A program made the position numbers and the translations under genes. Shown here piece by piece: positions 1-5,245 of a stretch of 5,245 nucleotides of DNA. This DNA comes from JAAFJT01 sp043772905. Lineage in GTDB: Bacteria > Bacteroidota > Bacteroidia > Chitinophagales > Saprospiraceae. Location of the stretch: the NCBI GenBank assembly GCA_043772905.1, contig JAYVFS010000061.1, forward strand, positions 1 through 5,245, read 5' to 3'. The notes under the pieces are model-generated. The model worked only from the letters and a program-made list of their open reading frames with translations. It was not told the DNA's origin and searched no databases. Each line of letters begins with the position of its first letter. Positions within the stretch are counted from its first letter, which is position 1.

Positions 1-845
1 CTATACTCTTGCTGAATTTCGGGAAAACGATAAATTTCCGAAAAACCAAAATTGGTCGAGTATGCCAACTTACCCGGTCCTGTTTTACCTTTTTTAGTGG
101 TGATGACAATAGCACCATTTGCACCATAAAAACCATACAAAGCAGATGCTTCAGGTCCTTTCAAGACGTTGACCGTTTCAATATCGTTCGGATTGATGTC
201 TGCAATCGGGCTTGAATAGTCCAAATCACGATTCGGTCTGTCCGAAACCAATGCGCCTTGATTGAAAGTTCTGTTGTTTATCGGCACACCGTCCACAACA
301 AAAAGCGGCTGATTGTCTTGGCTGAAAGACGTTGCTGCCCGCAAAATGATTTGAGAAGACGAACCCGGTGCACCGCCCGTAGAGTTGATGGTCAAACCGG
401 CGATGCGACCTTGTAGCGCATCAACAAAATTTTCCCGATTGACCTCTGCCAACTCTTCACCTTTTACAGATTGAGCAGAATAACCTAATGTGCGTTTCTC
501 TTTGCTAACGCCCATGGCGGTGACAACAACTTCATCGAGCTTGCTTGTTCCACCGGCTAAAACGATATTAACCGTTTTAGAGCCTTTGGCAACAGTAATC
601 TCTTGGCGTTGATAGCCAACAAGCGAAAAAATAATTGTTTCGCCTTCGGTTGCATCAATTTCATAATTACCATCTATGGTGGTAATGGTGCCTTTCGAAG
701 TGCCTTTAACGACGATAGACACACCTGGAATCGGTTGTCCATCTTCTTCGCCTGTCACAACACCTGACACTTTTTGTGCCCAAACGGACTGCCCGACCAT
801 CAAGAGGAACAGACCTAAGAGCCATGAGTACATACTTTTTTCCAT
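1..845 (-). CDS. SusC/RagA-family TonB-dependent outer-membrane receptor, N-terminal part (cut by window edge)
   Basis: The frame is open from ATG at 845 to the left edge, giving 281 codons plus two bases with no stop; full SusC proteins are usually about 1000 residues, so roughly the first quarter is here. Residues 1-23 form a signal peptide (MEKSMYSW, then a hydrophobic core, cleavage likely at SVWA|QK). Residues about 25-97 are a carboxypeptidase-regulatory-like beta domain (VSGVVTGEEDGQPIPGVSIV, GTITTIDGNYEI, FSLVGYQ). The plug begins with LDEVVVTAMGVSKEKRTLGYS at about 103-123 and contains QGRIAGLTI, QPLFVVDGVPINN and ALYGFYGANGAIVITTKKGK, the standard SusC plug signatures. Such receptors import glycans, peptides or other large ligands through the outer membrane with TonB energy, normally paired with a SusD lipoprotein encoded just downstream; that position is outside the window. 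The substrate cannot be told. ATG at 845 is preferred over the internal Met5 because it keeps a positively charged signal n-region. Confidence 0.96.
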   Translation of the reverse strand, partial: MEKSMYSWLLGLFLLMVGQSVWAQKVSGVVTGEEDGQPIPGVSIVVKGTSKGTITTIDGNYEIDATEGETIIFSLVGYQRQEITVAKGSKTVNIVLAGGTSKLDEVVVTAMGVSKEKRTLGYSAQSVKGEELAEVNRENFVDALQGRIAGLTINSTGGAPGSSSQIILRAATSFSQDNQPLFVVDGVPINNRTFNQGALVSDRPNRDLDYSSPIADINPNDIETVNVLKGPEASALYGFYGANGAIVITTKKGKTGPGKLAYSTNFGFSEIYRFPEIQQEY

Positions 846-911
846 ACGATTGAATGGTTTGGTTTAGAATAAAAGTTTTTTCAAAAAAATAATATTTTGA
901 TTGAGTCAAAA

Positions 912-944
912 AAAAATTAGTGCAAACTTGCAAAATTTGCACAA
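912..944 (-). promoter_or_regulatory. Weak candidate Bacteroidota-type promoter for the SusC-like gene
   Basis: On the minus strand TTG (944-942) is followed after 22 bases by TAATTTTT (919-912). This matches the Bacteroidota pattern TTG-N17-23-TAnnTTTG except for the final G. It would place transcription start about 60 bases before the ATG. The whole area is AT-rich, so a one-mismatch match could be chance. No exact TAnnTTTG was found between 846 and 1020. Confidence 0.25.
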
Positions 945-964
945 TAATTTGCAATTAATGCAAA
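921..964. promoter_or_regulatory. Cluster of five TGCAAA/TTTGCA hexamers, possible operator
   Basis: TGCAAA occurs at 921-926, 929-934 and 959-964, and its complement TTTGCA at 936-941 and 948-953. The middle two form the odd-length palindrome TGCAAA-A-TTTGCA (929-941). The cluster lies 76 to 119 bases upstream of the receptor start codon and overlaps the spacer of the weak promoter candidate, where a dimeric regulator could act. Many SusC/SusD loci are controlled by anti-sigma/ECF, hybrid two-component or other regulators, but the regulator here is unknown. That the cluster is an operator is inference. Confidence 0.4.
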
Positions 965-1023
965 CATTTTTATTTGAAAAAAATATAGAAGTAATATTTG
1001 TTCTGGAAAGACCATAAAAAATG

Positions 1024-1035
1024 CCCCCTCAGTAT
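1024..1035 (+). repeat. 12-mer CCCCCTCAGTAT, copy 1 (intergenic)
   Basis: Exact copy of the window-wide 12-mer, in the spacer between exporter and receptor genes. It is the left member of an inverted pair. Confidence 0.9.
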
Positions 1036-1139
1036 TTTAACCTTTAGGAGGTGTATTTTTCTTTAAAAATTTGTCGGAAGTTACAAAAAGAGTGAATAAC
1101 GTATAGGGTAGTGTATGAAAAAGAATATCGATTGGGCGT

Positions 1140-1157
1140 GTTATTAGACATAATAAC
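1140..1157. repeat. Small hairpin GTTATTA-gaca-TAATAAC
   Basis: A perfect 7-bp inverted repeat with a 4-base loop, inside the 1023-1194 segment. The stem is AT-rich and has no adjoining T-run, so I do not call it a terminator. Confidence 0.5.
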
Positions 1158-1181
1158 GTGTAGCCTCCCCAATATGCTTCC

Positions 1182-1193
1182 ATACTGAGGGGG
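1182..1193 (-). repeat. 12-mer CCCCCTCAGTAT, copy 2 (inverted, intergenic)
   Basis: Reads ATACTGAGGGGG on the plus strand. It is the only copy in this orientation and lies 28 bases beyond the exporter stop codon. Confidence 0.9.
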
Positions 1194-1221
1194 CTATTTT
1201 GTAAATAACTTTGCAAAATTC

Positions 1222-2148
1222 TCAAACAGGATTTTCTAAGGCTCTTTTGGCGTTCATGCGTGCATATTCGTTGTTAACTATAAATACGCCGAACATAATT
1301 ATGGTCAAGGCAACCCAAGTAATGGGACTCAAATGTTCGCCACCAAATGCCCAACCGAGTAAAACGGCGACAATGATATTCACATAGATATGTATCGAAA
1401 GCCGCGCAGGAGCCATGTATTTGATGACATAAACATAACTCAAATAACCAACCAACGACCCTATGACAATTAGGTAAACAACTGCCGTCCAGCCTCGTGT
1501 ATCTATTTTTGAAAAATCAGGTTGGGTTTCAAACATAAAACTAATCACTAAATTGATAAGGCTGGCGGGTATCATCTGAATACCCGTTTTCAAGAAAGGA
1601 TGCTGCTCAACAGGGTATTTTTTCATATAAATGCTGCCAATGCCCCAAAAAATATTAGCCACGACCGTCAACCATAAACCCATCCAAAATTCAGTTGTTA
1701 ACGCAATACCATCATCGGGCTTCGACAATAAAGCCATGCCCACGAATGCGATGAGCAAACCCAAGGTTATTTTCCAAGTAATTTTAAAATTTGGGAAAGC
1801 ATAAATACTCATCAAGGTGATAAATATGGGCGCGGTCGCACTCATAATACCTGCCAAGCCGCTTGAAATATACATAACAGCCCATGACAATAGCGCATTA
1901 CCGCCTGTTATCATAAAAATACCCGCTATCGTACCGTGTTTAATATCCGACCATGACGGTTTTTGACGCGACTGTGTGAGATATAAAATCAAAAAAATAA
2001 TCCCTGCCACACCAAATCGAAATGCCGAAAAAAAGAACGGCGGGAAATAATCCATCGCTACTTTGGTACCGAAATACGTTGTACCCCAAACAATACAAAT
2101 GGCTGCAAAGGCAACCCAAACAAGTGTCGGAAATCCTTTAATACTCAT
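1222..2148 (-). CDS. EamA/DMT-superfamily permease (drug/metabolite exporter)
   Basis: A 308-residue inner-membrane protein, the usual length for ten-helix members of the drug/metabolite transporter superfamily. Hydrophobic segments fall at about 8-28, 35-57, 72-90, 95-116, 124-141, 153-172, 186-205, 220-240, 252-270 and 276-293. These make two tandem EamA repeats (about 12-142 and 156-292). The first opens with the typical WGTTYFGTKVAMDYFPPFFFSAFRF pattern and includes YISSGLAGIMSATAPIFITLMS; the second opens with NIFWGIGSIYMKKYP. Relatives export amino acids, metabolites or drugs, usually by proton exchange; the substrate cannot be inferred here. The ATG at 2148 fits the first helix, has no Shine-Dalgarno sequence (common in Bacteroidota), and sits 29 bases after a good promoter. 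The gene ends in TGA at 1224-1222 and appears to be transcribed alone. Confidence 0.93.
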   Translation of the reverse strand: MSIKGFPTLVWVAFAAICIVWGTTYFGTKVAMDYFPPFFFSAFRFGVAGIIFLILYLTQSRQKPSWSDIKHGTIAGIFMITGGNALLSWAVMYISSGLAGIMSATAPIFITLMSIYAFPNFKITWKITLGLLIAFVGMALLSKPDDGIALTTEFWMGLWLTVVANIFWGIGSIYMKKYPVEQHPFLKTGIQMIPASLINLVISFMFETQPDFSKIDTRGWTAVVYLIVIGSLVGYLSYVYVIKYMAPARLSIHIYVNIIVAVLLGWAFGGEHLSPITWVALTIIMFGVFIVNNEYARMNAKRALENPV

Positions 2149-2177
2149 GTTAATTTAGTCTGATGCGTGAAAAAACG

Positions 2178-2209
2178 CAAAAGTAGGTATTTAAGATGGG
2201 TCATATCAA
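2178..2209 (-). promoter_or_regulatory. Bacteroidota-type promoter for the EamA exporter gene
   Basis: On the minus strand TTG (2209-2207) is followed after 21 bases by TACTTTTG (2185-2178), an exact match to the Bacteroidota primary-sigma pattern TTG-N17-23-TAnnTTTG. Transcription would begin near 2172, leaving a leader of roughly 24 bases before the ATG at 2148. A small inverted repeat TGCGT/ACGCA (2164-2168, 2175-2179) overlaps the expected start point. Confidence 0.65.
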
Positions 2210-2218
2210 TTAAGTAAT

Positions 2219-2246
2219 GATGAATGATAAATGAAGAACGATGAAT
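2219..2246. repeat. Four degenerate tandem heptamers (GATGAAT-like)
   Basis: GATGAAT, GATAAAT, GAAGAAC and GATGAAT follow each other without gaps, upstream of the exporter promoter. The first and last units are identical. It is low-complexity sequence with no clear role. Confidence 0.4.
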
Positions 2247-2304
2247 AACGCAAAGCGGTGACTATCAAATAGCTGTGAGAAATCAATTTCCCGTTTATTT
2301 TCGT

Positions 2305-3528
2305 TTACCTCTTAATAATCTCTGTCTCAATGATGACTTCGCTCTGTAATGTTCTATGTACAGGGCATTTAGCCGCGATTTCTTTCAATCTTAGCATTTG
2401 CGCTTCGTCCAAATTGCCTGTAAATTTTAGTTTTTTGTAAATAATATCGAGATAACCCTTTTGAGTTGTTTCGATGCCGAGATCATCGCTGTGTTTTTTG
2501 GCATGTGTGATATAAACAAAAACTTCTTCCAAATCCCAATTTTTGCGTTGTGCATACAACTTAACGGTCATGGTTGTACAAGCCGCTAAACCTGCTACCA
2601 AATAGTCATAAGGCGAAGGACCAAAATCGTCGCCGCCCACACTTTCAGGCTCATCAGCCATCATGGAATGTGTTTTGGTTTGGATAAAAGTCGTGAAGTT
2701 ATTTTCTGTCAAATTCAGATATCCAACCAATTGCTCCCCCTCAGTATTCAACATCACATTGTCTTCTTTTGGAAAATAACGCTTTACCCAGCACCCAATC
2801 ATTTCACCGACATAAAGGCTGTCTTCTTTTTTCAACAACAAATGGTCGGCTTTGTCTAACGAAATAAAACTTTTGGGATGAAAAGCATTCGTGTATAGCT
2901 CTTGTGCATTCTCAATGCCAACCGTTTTGTCAAATGGTGAATGTAAAATAAGGAAAGGTTTTTTAAGCGATTTGACAACGTCTTTTAAATCAATACGTGT
3001 TAAATCGGCTACAAATTCTTTGTTAATATTAAAAGGTCGCCCACCAATGTTTACCTTAATATCCTTACCGTTGTCTATATCCTCTATTTGTCCTGAAAAA
3101 AGATTTTTAATATGGTCAATATGTGAAGGCGCGCCGATTGTTGCTACGGCTTTTATATCCGCTATTTTTGATGCCGCAACGATAGCCGCCGCAACGCCCA
3201 ACGAATGTCCAATGATTAATTCAGGTGCTTTGTAATGCGTTTTGATGTAATTATGAACATCAATTAAATCATTGACATTAGCTGAAAATGTGCTGTCTGC
3301 AAATGCCCCTTCACTATGCCCAAGACCTGTGAAATCGAAACGCACAACGGCAAAACCTTCATTCGTCAAGGCATTCGCAATGTGTTTTACCGCTAAAAAA
3401 TTACTGTTACACGTAAAACAATGGGCAAAAAGCGCAAAATGATGCGGCTTTTGATTGGCTGGAAAAGAGATATGGGCATGGAGTTTATGACCCTTTGAAT
3501 TGATTATTTCTAATTGTTCATTTTTCAT
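2305..3528 (-). CDS. Bifunctional alpha/beta hydrolase / OsmC-family protein
   Basis: A 407-residue cytoplasmic protein with two domains. Residues about 1-252 are an alpha/beta hydrolase: oxyanion segment FAHCFTC (34-40), nucleophile elbow GHSLG with Ser109, acid Asp200 in HSPFDKTVG, and His229 in LDKADHLL, a complete Ser-Asp-His triad. RFDFTGLGHSEG (63-74) and HPKSFISLDKADHL (217-230) are hallmarks of this fused family. Residues about 265-405 are an OsmC/Ohr-like domain with both expected cysteines, Cys317 in LAACTTMTVKLYA and Cys388 in KCPVHRTL. OsmC proteins use such a pair to reduce organic hydroperoxides; the hydrolase substrate is unknown. The fusion is a recognised bacterial architecture, so it is not a local accident. 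A copy of the CCCCCTCAGTAT 12-mer encodes residues 261-264 at the domain junction. There is no Shine-Dalgarno sequence; the ATG at 3528 is 29 bases downstream of a long palindrome. I found no clear promoter of its own. Confidence 0.95.
   Translation of the reverse strand: MKNEQLEIINSKGHKLHAHISFPANQKPHHFALFAHCFTCNSNFLAVKHIANALTNEGFAVVRFDFTGLGHSEGAFADSTFSANVNDLIDVHNYIKTHYKAPELIIGHSLGVAAAIVAASKIADIKAVATIGAPSHIDHIKNLFSGQIEDIDNGKDIKVNIGGRPFNINKEFVADLTRIDLKDVVKSLKKPFLILHSPFDKTVGIENAQELYTNAFHPKSFISLDKADHLLLKKEDSLYVGEMIGCWVKRYFPKEDNVMLNTEGEQLVGYLNLTENNFTTFIQTKTHSMMADEPESVGGDDFGPSPYDYLVAGLAACTTMTVKLYAQRKNWDLEEVFVYITHAKKHSDDLGIETTQKGYLDIIYKKLKFTGNLDEAQMLRLKEIAAKCPVHRTLQSEVIIETEIIKR
2736..2747 (+). repeat. 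12-mer CCCCCTCAGTAT, copy 3 (inside hydrolase/OsmC gene)
   Basis: Read on the coding strand as ATACTGAGGGGG, starting at the second base of codon 261 and giving Asn-Thr-Glu-Gly. It lies in the linker between the hydrolase and OsmC domains. Confidence 0.9.
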
Positions 3529-3557
3529 TTTTTGATTGATTTTAATGATTTTGAAAA

Positions 3558-3645
3558 AGGTGTAGTAAACGGAAAATGGAAAAGGTTTTTTGTTTTTTTT
3601 TCAAAAAAAATAAAAAACCTTTTCCATTTTCCGTTTACTATACCT
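3558..3645. repeat. 88-bp near-perfect palindrome (long hairpin), family member 1
   Basis: The two 43-base arms (3558-3600 and 3603-3645) are complementary throughout except for two G/T wobble positions (3562 with 3641, 3592 with 3611). The centre is a run of T followed by a run of A. The outer end reads AGGTGTAGTAAACGGAAAA, nearly identical to the outer end of the palindrome at 5187. It lies 26 bases after the transporter stop codon and 29 bases before the hydrolase/OsmC start codon. It could terminate transcription in either direction, form a leader hairpin, or be a repeated mobile-type element. It lacks the usual terminator layout, since no T-run follows the outer stem. Confidence 0.85.
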
Positions 3646-3650
3646 CGTGC

Positions 3651-3662
3651 CCCCCTCAGTAT
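3651..3662 (+). repeat. 12-mer CCCCCTCAGTAT, copy 4 (intergenic)
   Basis: Lies between the transporter stop codon (3672) and the palindrome that ends at 3645. One extra C precedes the core. Confidence 0.9.
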
Positions 3663-3671
3663 TTCCTCCTT

Positions 3672-5174
3672 TTACTTCAAAATATCCTGCCTCAAATGCT
3701 TAGAAATAAGCATCCGTTCTAAAAATTCAAAACACAATTCTATCAAAATGGCTAATAAAGCAGAAGGAATTGCGCCCATTAAAATGAGATTCGTATTATT
3801 CAATGCCAAACCCGTAACGATAAATTCACCCAAACCACCCGCACCAATAAAAGCGGCTAATGTGGCTGTGCCGACATTAATAACAGCAGCTGTGCGAATA
3901 CCTGTTAAAATCATAGGCATGGCTAAAGGTAATTCCACCAAACGCAATTTTTGTGCTTGGCTCAAGCCAATCGCCGTGGCAACTTTTTTCAGTTGTGGGT
4001 CAACAGAGATGAAACCAATAACGGTATTGCGTAATATAGGTAAAAGTGCATATAAAAACAAGGCAACAATCGCCGGCACAACGCCAATACCTAAAAAAGG
4101 AATCATCAAAGCCAACAAAGCAATAGACGGAATGGTTTGCAATATGCCTGTGAGATATAAAATCGGCTTTGATAATTTTTGAAAACGATACAATAAAATG
4201 CCCAATGGGATAGCGACAAATATGGCTGCCAATAGAGACAATAAGGTTAATTTTAAATGCACTAAGGCATGTTCAAATATATCTTGTGCATTTGATTTCC
4301 TTTTTGTGTTATTGTTTTTAATCAATTGTTTTTCTACTAAAAAAGCCCGTGCAATGTCTGTATGATTCTGATTGTGAAATAAAGCCAATGAATTGAGCCG
4401 CTGCATTTCCTTGTCATTCAATACCTTATCTAATTTCTTTAATAATTCTTTTGCCTTTTCAGGCAAAGAAGACTTGTAGAAAGAAACCGCTTCATAGGTT
4501 GGAAAAAAGTGCAGATTGTCTTCCAAAATGATAAAACCATATTTTTCTAACTCCCCGTCCGTCGAATAAGCATCTGTAAAATCAATATCGTTATTTAACA
4601 AGGCGCGATACGACAAACCATGCTCTAAACCTGTCGCCTTTTGTTTGAGTTGATAGGCTCTCGATAAATTAACCCAACCATCTTCTCGTTTCAAAAATTC
4701 ATAACTCAAGCCCCCCCTCAGTATCGGATGCGCTGCTAAATCAGAAATGGTTTTTAAGTGGAACTTTTGGGCAATATCCGGCTTAAGCGTCAGTGCATAC
4801 GTGTTGTTAAAGCCATAAGGGGTAGATATTTCCAACTGAAAACGGTCTTTTAATAGGCGATTCAACGAATCAACATGCGTCGTTTTTACTTTCAAAATTT
4901 CAGCCGCAATCGTGCCTGTATAGTCGGGATATACGTCAATCGCCCCGTTTTTCAAGGCTTCAAAACTGACCGCTGTGCCGCCTAATTGAAATTTTTTTTC
5001 ACTGACAAATCCGCCATCTTCTAAGACGAGGGCAATCATTTCACCTAAAATAGAGCCTTCATTGTCGTGTTTTGCACCCACTTTTATGGTTGTTTGTGAA
5101 AAAGTGGGAAAAGGAAATAATACTGCAAAAAGCATAAGAGAAATCAAACTCTTAAATATTCTGTATTTCATCAT
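3672..5174 (-). CDS. Glycine betaine/choline-type ABC transporter: substrate-binding protein fused to permease
   Basis: A 500-residue protein counted from the ATG at 5174. Residues 1-26 are a signal peptide (MMKYRIFK, hydrophobic stretch, TFS|QTT). Residues about 30-280 are an OpuAC/ProX-like binding domain with KVGAKHDNEGSILGEMIA, DVYPDYTGT (80-88), GLSYEFLKREDGW (155-167), DFTDAYSTDGEL (198-209) and FFPTYEAV. Residues about 300-500 are a permease with five likely helices (304-328, 337-359, 364-386, 421-444, 462-486) and the EAA-type loop AIGLSQAQKLRLVELPLAMP, then GTATLAAFIGAGGLGEFI, typical of OpuBB/OpuCB. It should import quaternary amines or related compatible solutes; the exact ligand is not certain. 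The ATPase is absent here and may lie beyond the right edge. The frame stays open to an upstream ATG at 5234, but those 20 residues come from the palindrome and would precede the signal peptide, so 5174 is preferred; ATG at 5171 is equally possible. Confidence 0.93.
   Translation of the reverse strand: MMKYRIFKSLISLMLFAVLFPFPTFSQTTIKVGAKHDNEGSILGEMIALVLEDGGFVSEKKFQLGGTAVSFEALKNGAIDVYPDYTGTIAAEILKVKTTHVDSLNRLLKDRFQLEISTPYGFNNTYALTLKPDIAQKFHLKTISDLAAHPILRGGLSYEFLKREDGWVNLSRAYQLKQKATGLEHGLSYRALLNNDIDFTDAYSTDGELEKYGFIILEDNLHFFPTYEAVSFYKSSLPEKAKELLKKLDKVLNDKEMQRLNSLALFHNQNHTDIARAFLVEKQLIKNNNTKRKSNAQDIFEHALVHLKLTLLSLLAAIFVAIPLGILLYRFQKLSKPILYLTGILQTIPSIALLALMIPFLGIGVVPAIVALFLYALLPILRNTVIGFISVDPQLKKVATAIGLSQAQKLRLVELPLAMPMILTGIRTAAVINVGTATLAAFIGAGGLGEFIVTGLALNNTNLILMGAIPSALLAILIELCFEFLERMLISKHLRQDILK
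4713..4724 (+). repeat. 12-mer CCCCCTCAGTAT, copy 5 (inside transporter gene)
   Basis: Read on the coding strand as ATA CTG AGG GGG, in frame, encoding Ile-Leu-Arg-Gly just before the conserved GLSYEFL segment of the binding domain. Two further C bases extend the C-run to seven (4711-4717). The frame differs from that of copy 3. Confidence 0.9.
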
Positions 5175-5186
5175 GATAGGAATTTC

Positions 5187-5245
5187 AGGTATAGTAGACG
5201 GAAAAATTGGATGTTTTTTTTGCAAAAAAAACATCCAATTTTTCC
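5187..5245. repeat. Long palindrome, family member 2, cut by the right edge
   Basis: Bases 5200-5245 form a perfect inverted repeat with 23-base arms around 5222/5223. The left arm continues outward to 5187 with AGGTATAGTAGACGGAAAA, matching the end of the palindrome at 3558. If the symmetry continues, the element should end near 5258. It lies 12 bases before the transporter start codon, so it may shape the 5' leader or terminate an upstream gene. The inner stem differs from that of member 1, yet both arms of each copy match, so complementarity is kept while sequence varies. Confidence 0.8.

Larger units (their letters stand above)
1023..1194. repeat. 172-bp segment bounded by a 13-bp inverted repeat
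   Basis: GCCCCCTCAGTAT at 1023-1035 is matched by its exact complement ATACTGAGGGGGC at 1182-1194. The similarity extends outward, with AAAAT before the left copy and ATTTT after the right copy. Inside are a short GGAGG/CCTCC inverted pair (1047-1051, 1164-1168) and the repeated AATAACGTRTAG. The arrangement resembles a small element with terminal inverted repeats, but I see no target-site duplication, and the same 12-mer occurs alone elsewhere in the window. It may simply be two independent copies in opposite orientation. Confidence 0.5.
846..1221. other. 376-base gene-free spacer between receptor start and exporter stop
   Basis: No convincing gene lies here. Next to the receptor is very AT-rich sequence with long A/T runs (846-1020), containing the hexamer cluster and a weak promoter candidate described separately. 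The half next to the exporter (1023-1194) is bounded by an inverted pair of the CCCCCTCAGTAT 12-mer. Inside it are a small hairpin (1140-1157) and two near-identical copies of AATAACGTRTAG (1095-1106 and 1152-1163). I see no standard GC-rich stem plus T-run terminator after the exporter stop codon at 1222. Confidence 0.7.

Noticed and set aside
676..954. Open frames on both strands around the receptor start
   Set aside because: They lie in other frames of the SusC signal peptide and N-terminal domain or its AT-rich upstream region, and show no domain features.
1037..1225. A 62-codon minus-strand frame starting with TTG that overlaps the exporter stop codon, or 48 codons from the ATG at 1183
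   Set aside because: It spans most of the 12-mer-bounded segment, needs a TTG start or a start inside the 12-mer, has no recognisable domain, and its composition looks like translated spacer. A tiny gene cannot be excluded, but nothing supports it.
2277..2304. Terminator for the hydrolase/OsmC gene just after its stop codon
   Set aside because: Only a 5-bp stem (GAAAT-ca-ATTTC) with a 2-base loop is visible, too weak to call.
3665..3671. A Shine-Dalgarno-like AAGGAGG on the minus strand right after the transporter stop codon
   Set aside because: No start codon follows at a usable distance; the next bases are the 12-mer and then the palindrome.
3514..4182. A 222-codon plus-strand open frame
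   Set aside because: It runs antisense across the palindrome and the permease end of the transporter gene, with Lys/Ile/Pro-rich nonsense composition. The minus-strand gene has clear family motifs.
1024..4724. CRISPR array from the repeated 12-mer
   Set aside because: Repeats are too short, irregularly spaced by 0.16 to 1.6 kb, in both orientations, and inside genes.
5175..5234. A 20-residue N-terminal extension of the transporter from ATG at 5234
   Set aside because: The extension is encoded by the palindrome and would sit before a good signal peptide that begins at the ATG at 5174.

Overview
The window looks like Bacteroidota chromosome. The evidence is a SusC/RagA-type outer-membrane receptor with its carboxypeptidase-like N-terminal domain, a near-consensus Bacteroidota promoter (TTG-N21-TACTTTTG) ahead of one gene, start codons without Shine-Dalgarno sequences, and AT-rich spacers. 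I cannot name a family or genus from the sequence alone.

All four genes lie on the minus strand. Reading from the right edge in the direction of transcription: (1) 5174-3672, a fusion of a glycine betaine/choline-type periplasmic binding protein with its ABC permease; (2) 3528-2305, a two-domain protein joining an alpha/beta hydrolase to an OsmC domain; (3) 2148-1222, a ten-helix EamA/DMT-family exporter; (4) 845 to beyond the left edge, the first 281 residues of a SusC-like TonB-dependent receptor. The genes do not form an obvious pathway. Compatible-solute uptake and an OsmC-type peroxide/thiol protein would both suit osmotic or oxidative stress, but large spacers and hairpins separate them, so a single operon is unlikely. 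The transporter's ATPase and the SusD partner of the receptor are not in the window.

The unusual content is non-coding. First, the exact 12-mer CCCCCTCAGTAT (complement ATACTGAGGGGG) occurs five times, where chance predicts about 0.0006 copies. Three copies are between genes and two are inside coding sequences in different reading frames. Second, two long, nearly perfect palindromes (3558-3645 and 5187 to the right edge) share the same outer sequence, AGGTRTAGTARACGGAAAA, but have different inner stems. Each sits just upstream of a start codon. Third, the 376-base spacer 846-1221 holds a cluster of five TGCAAA/TTTGCA hexamers upstream of the receptor gene, and a roughly 170-bp segment bounded by an inverted pair of the 12-mer. 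I see no CRISPR array, rRNA, tRNA, transposase, phage gene or defence gene.
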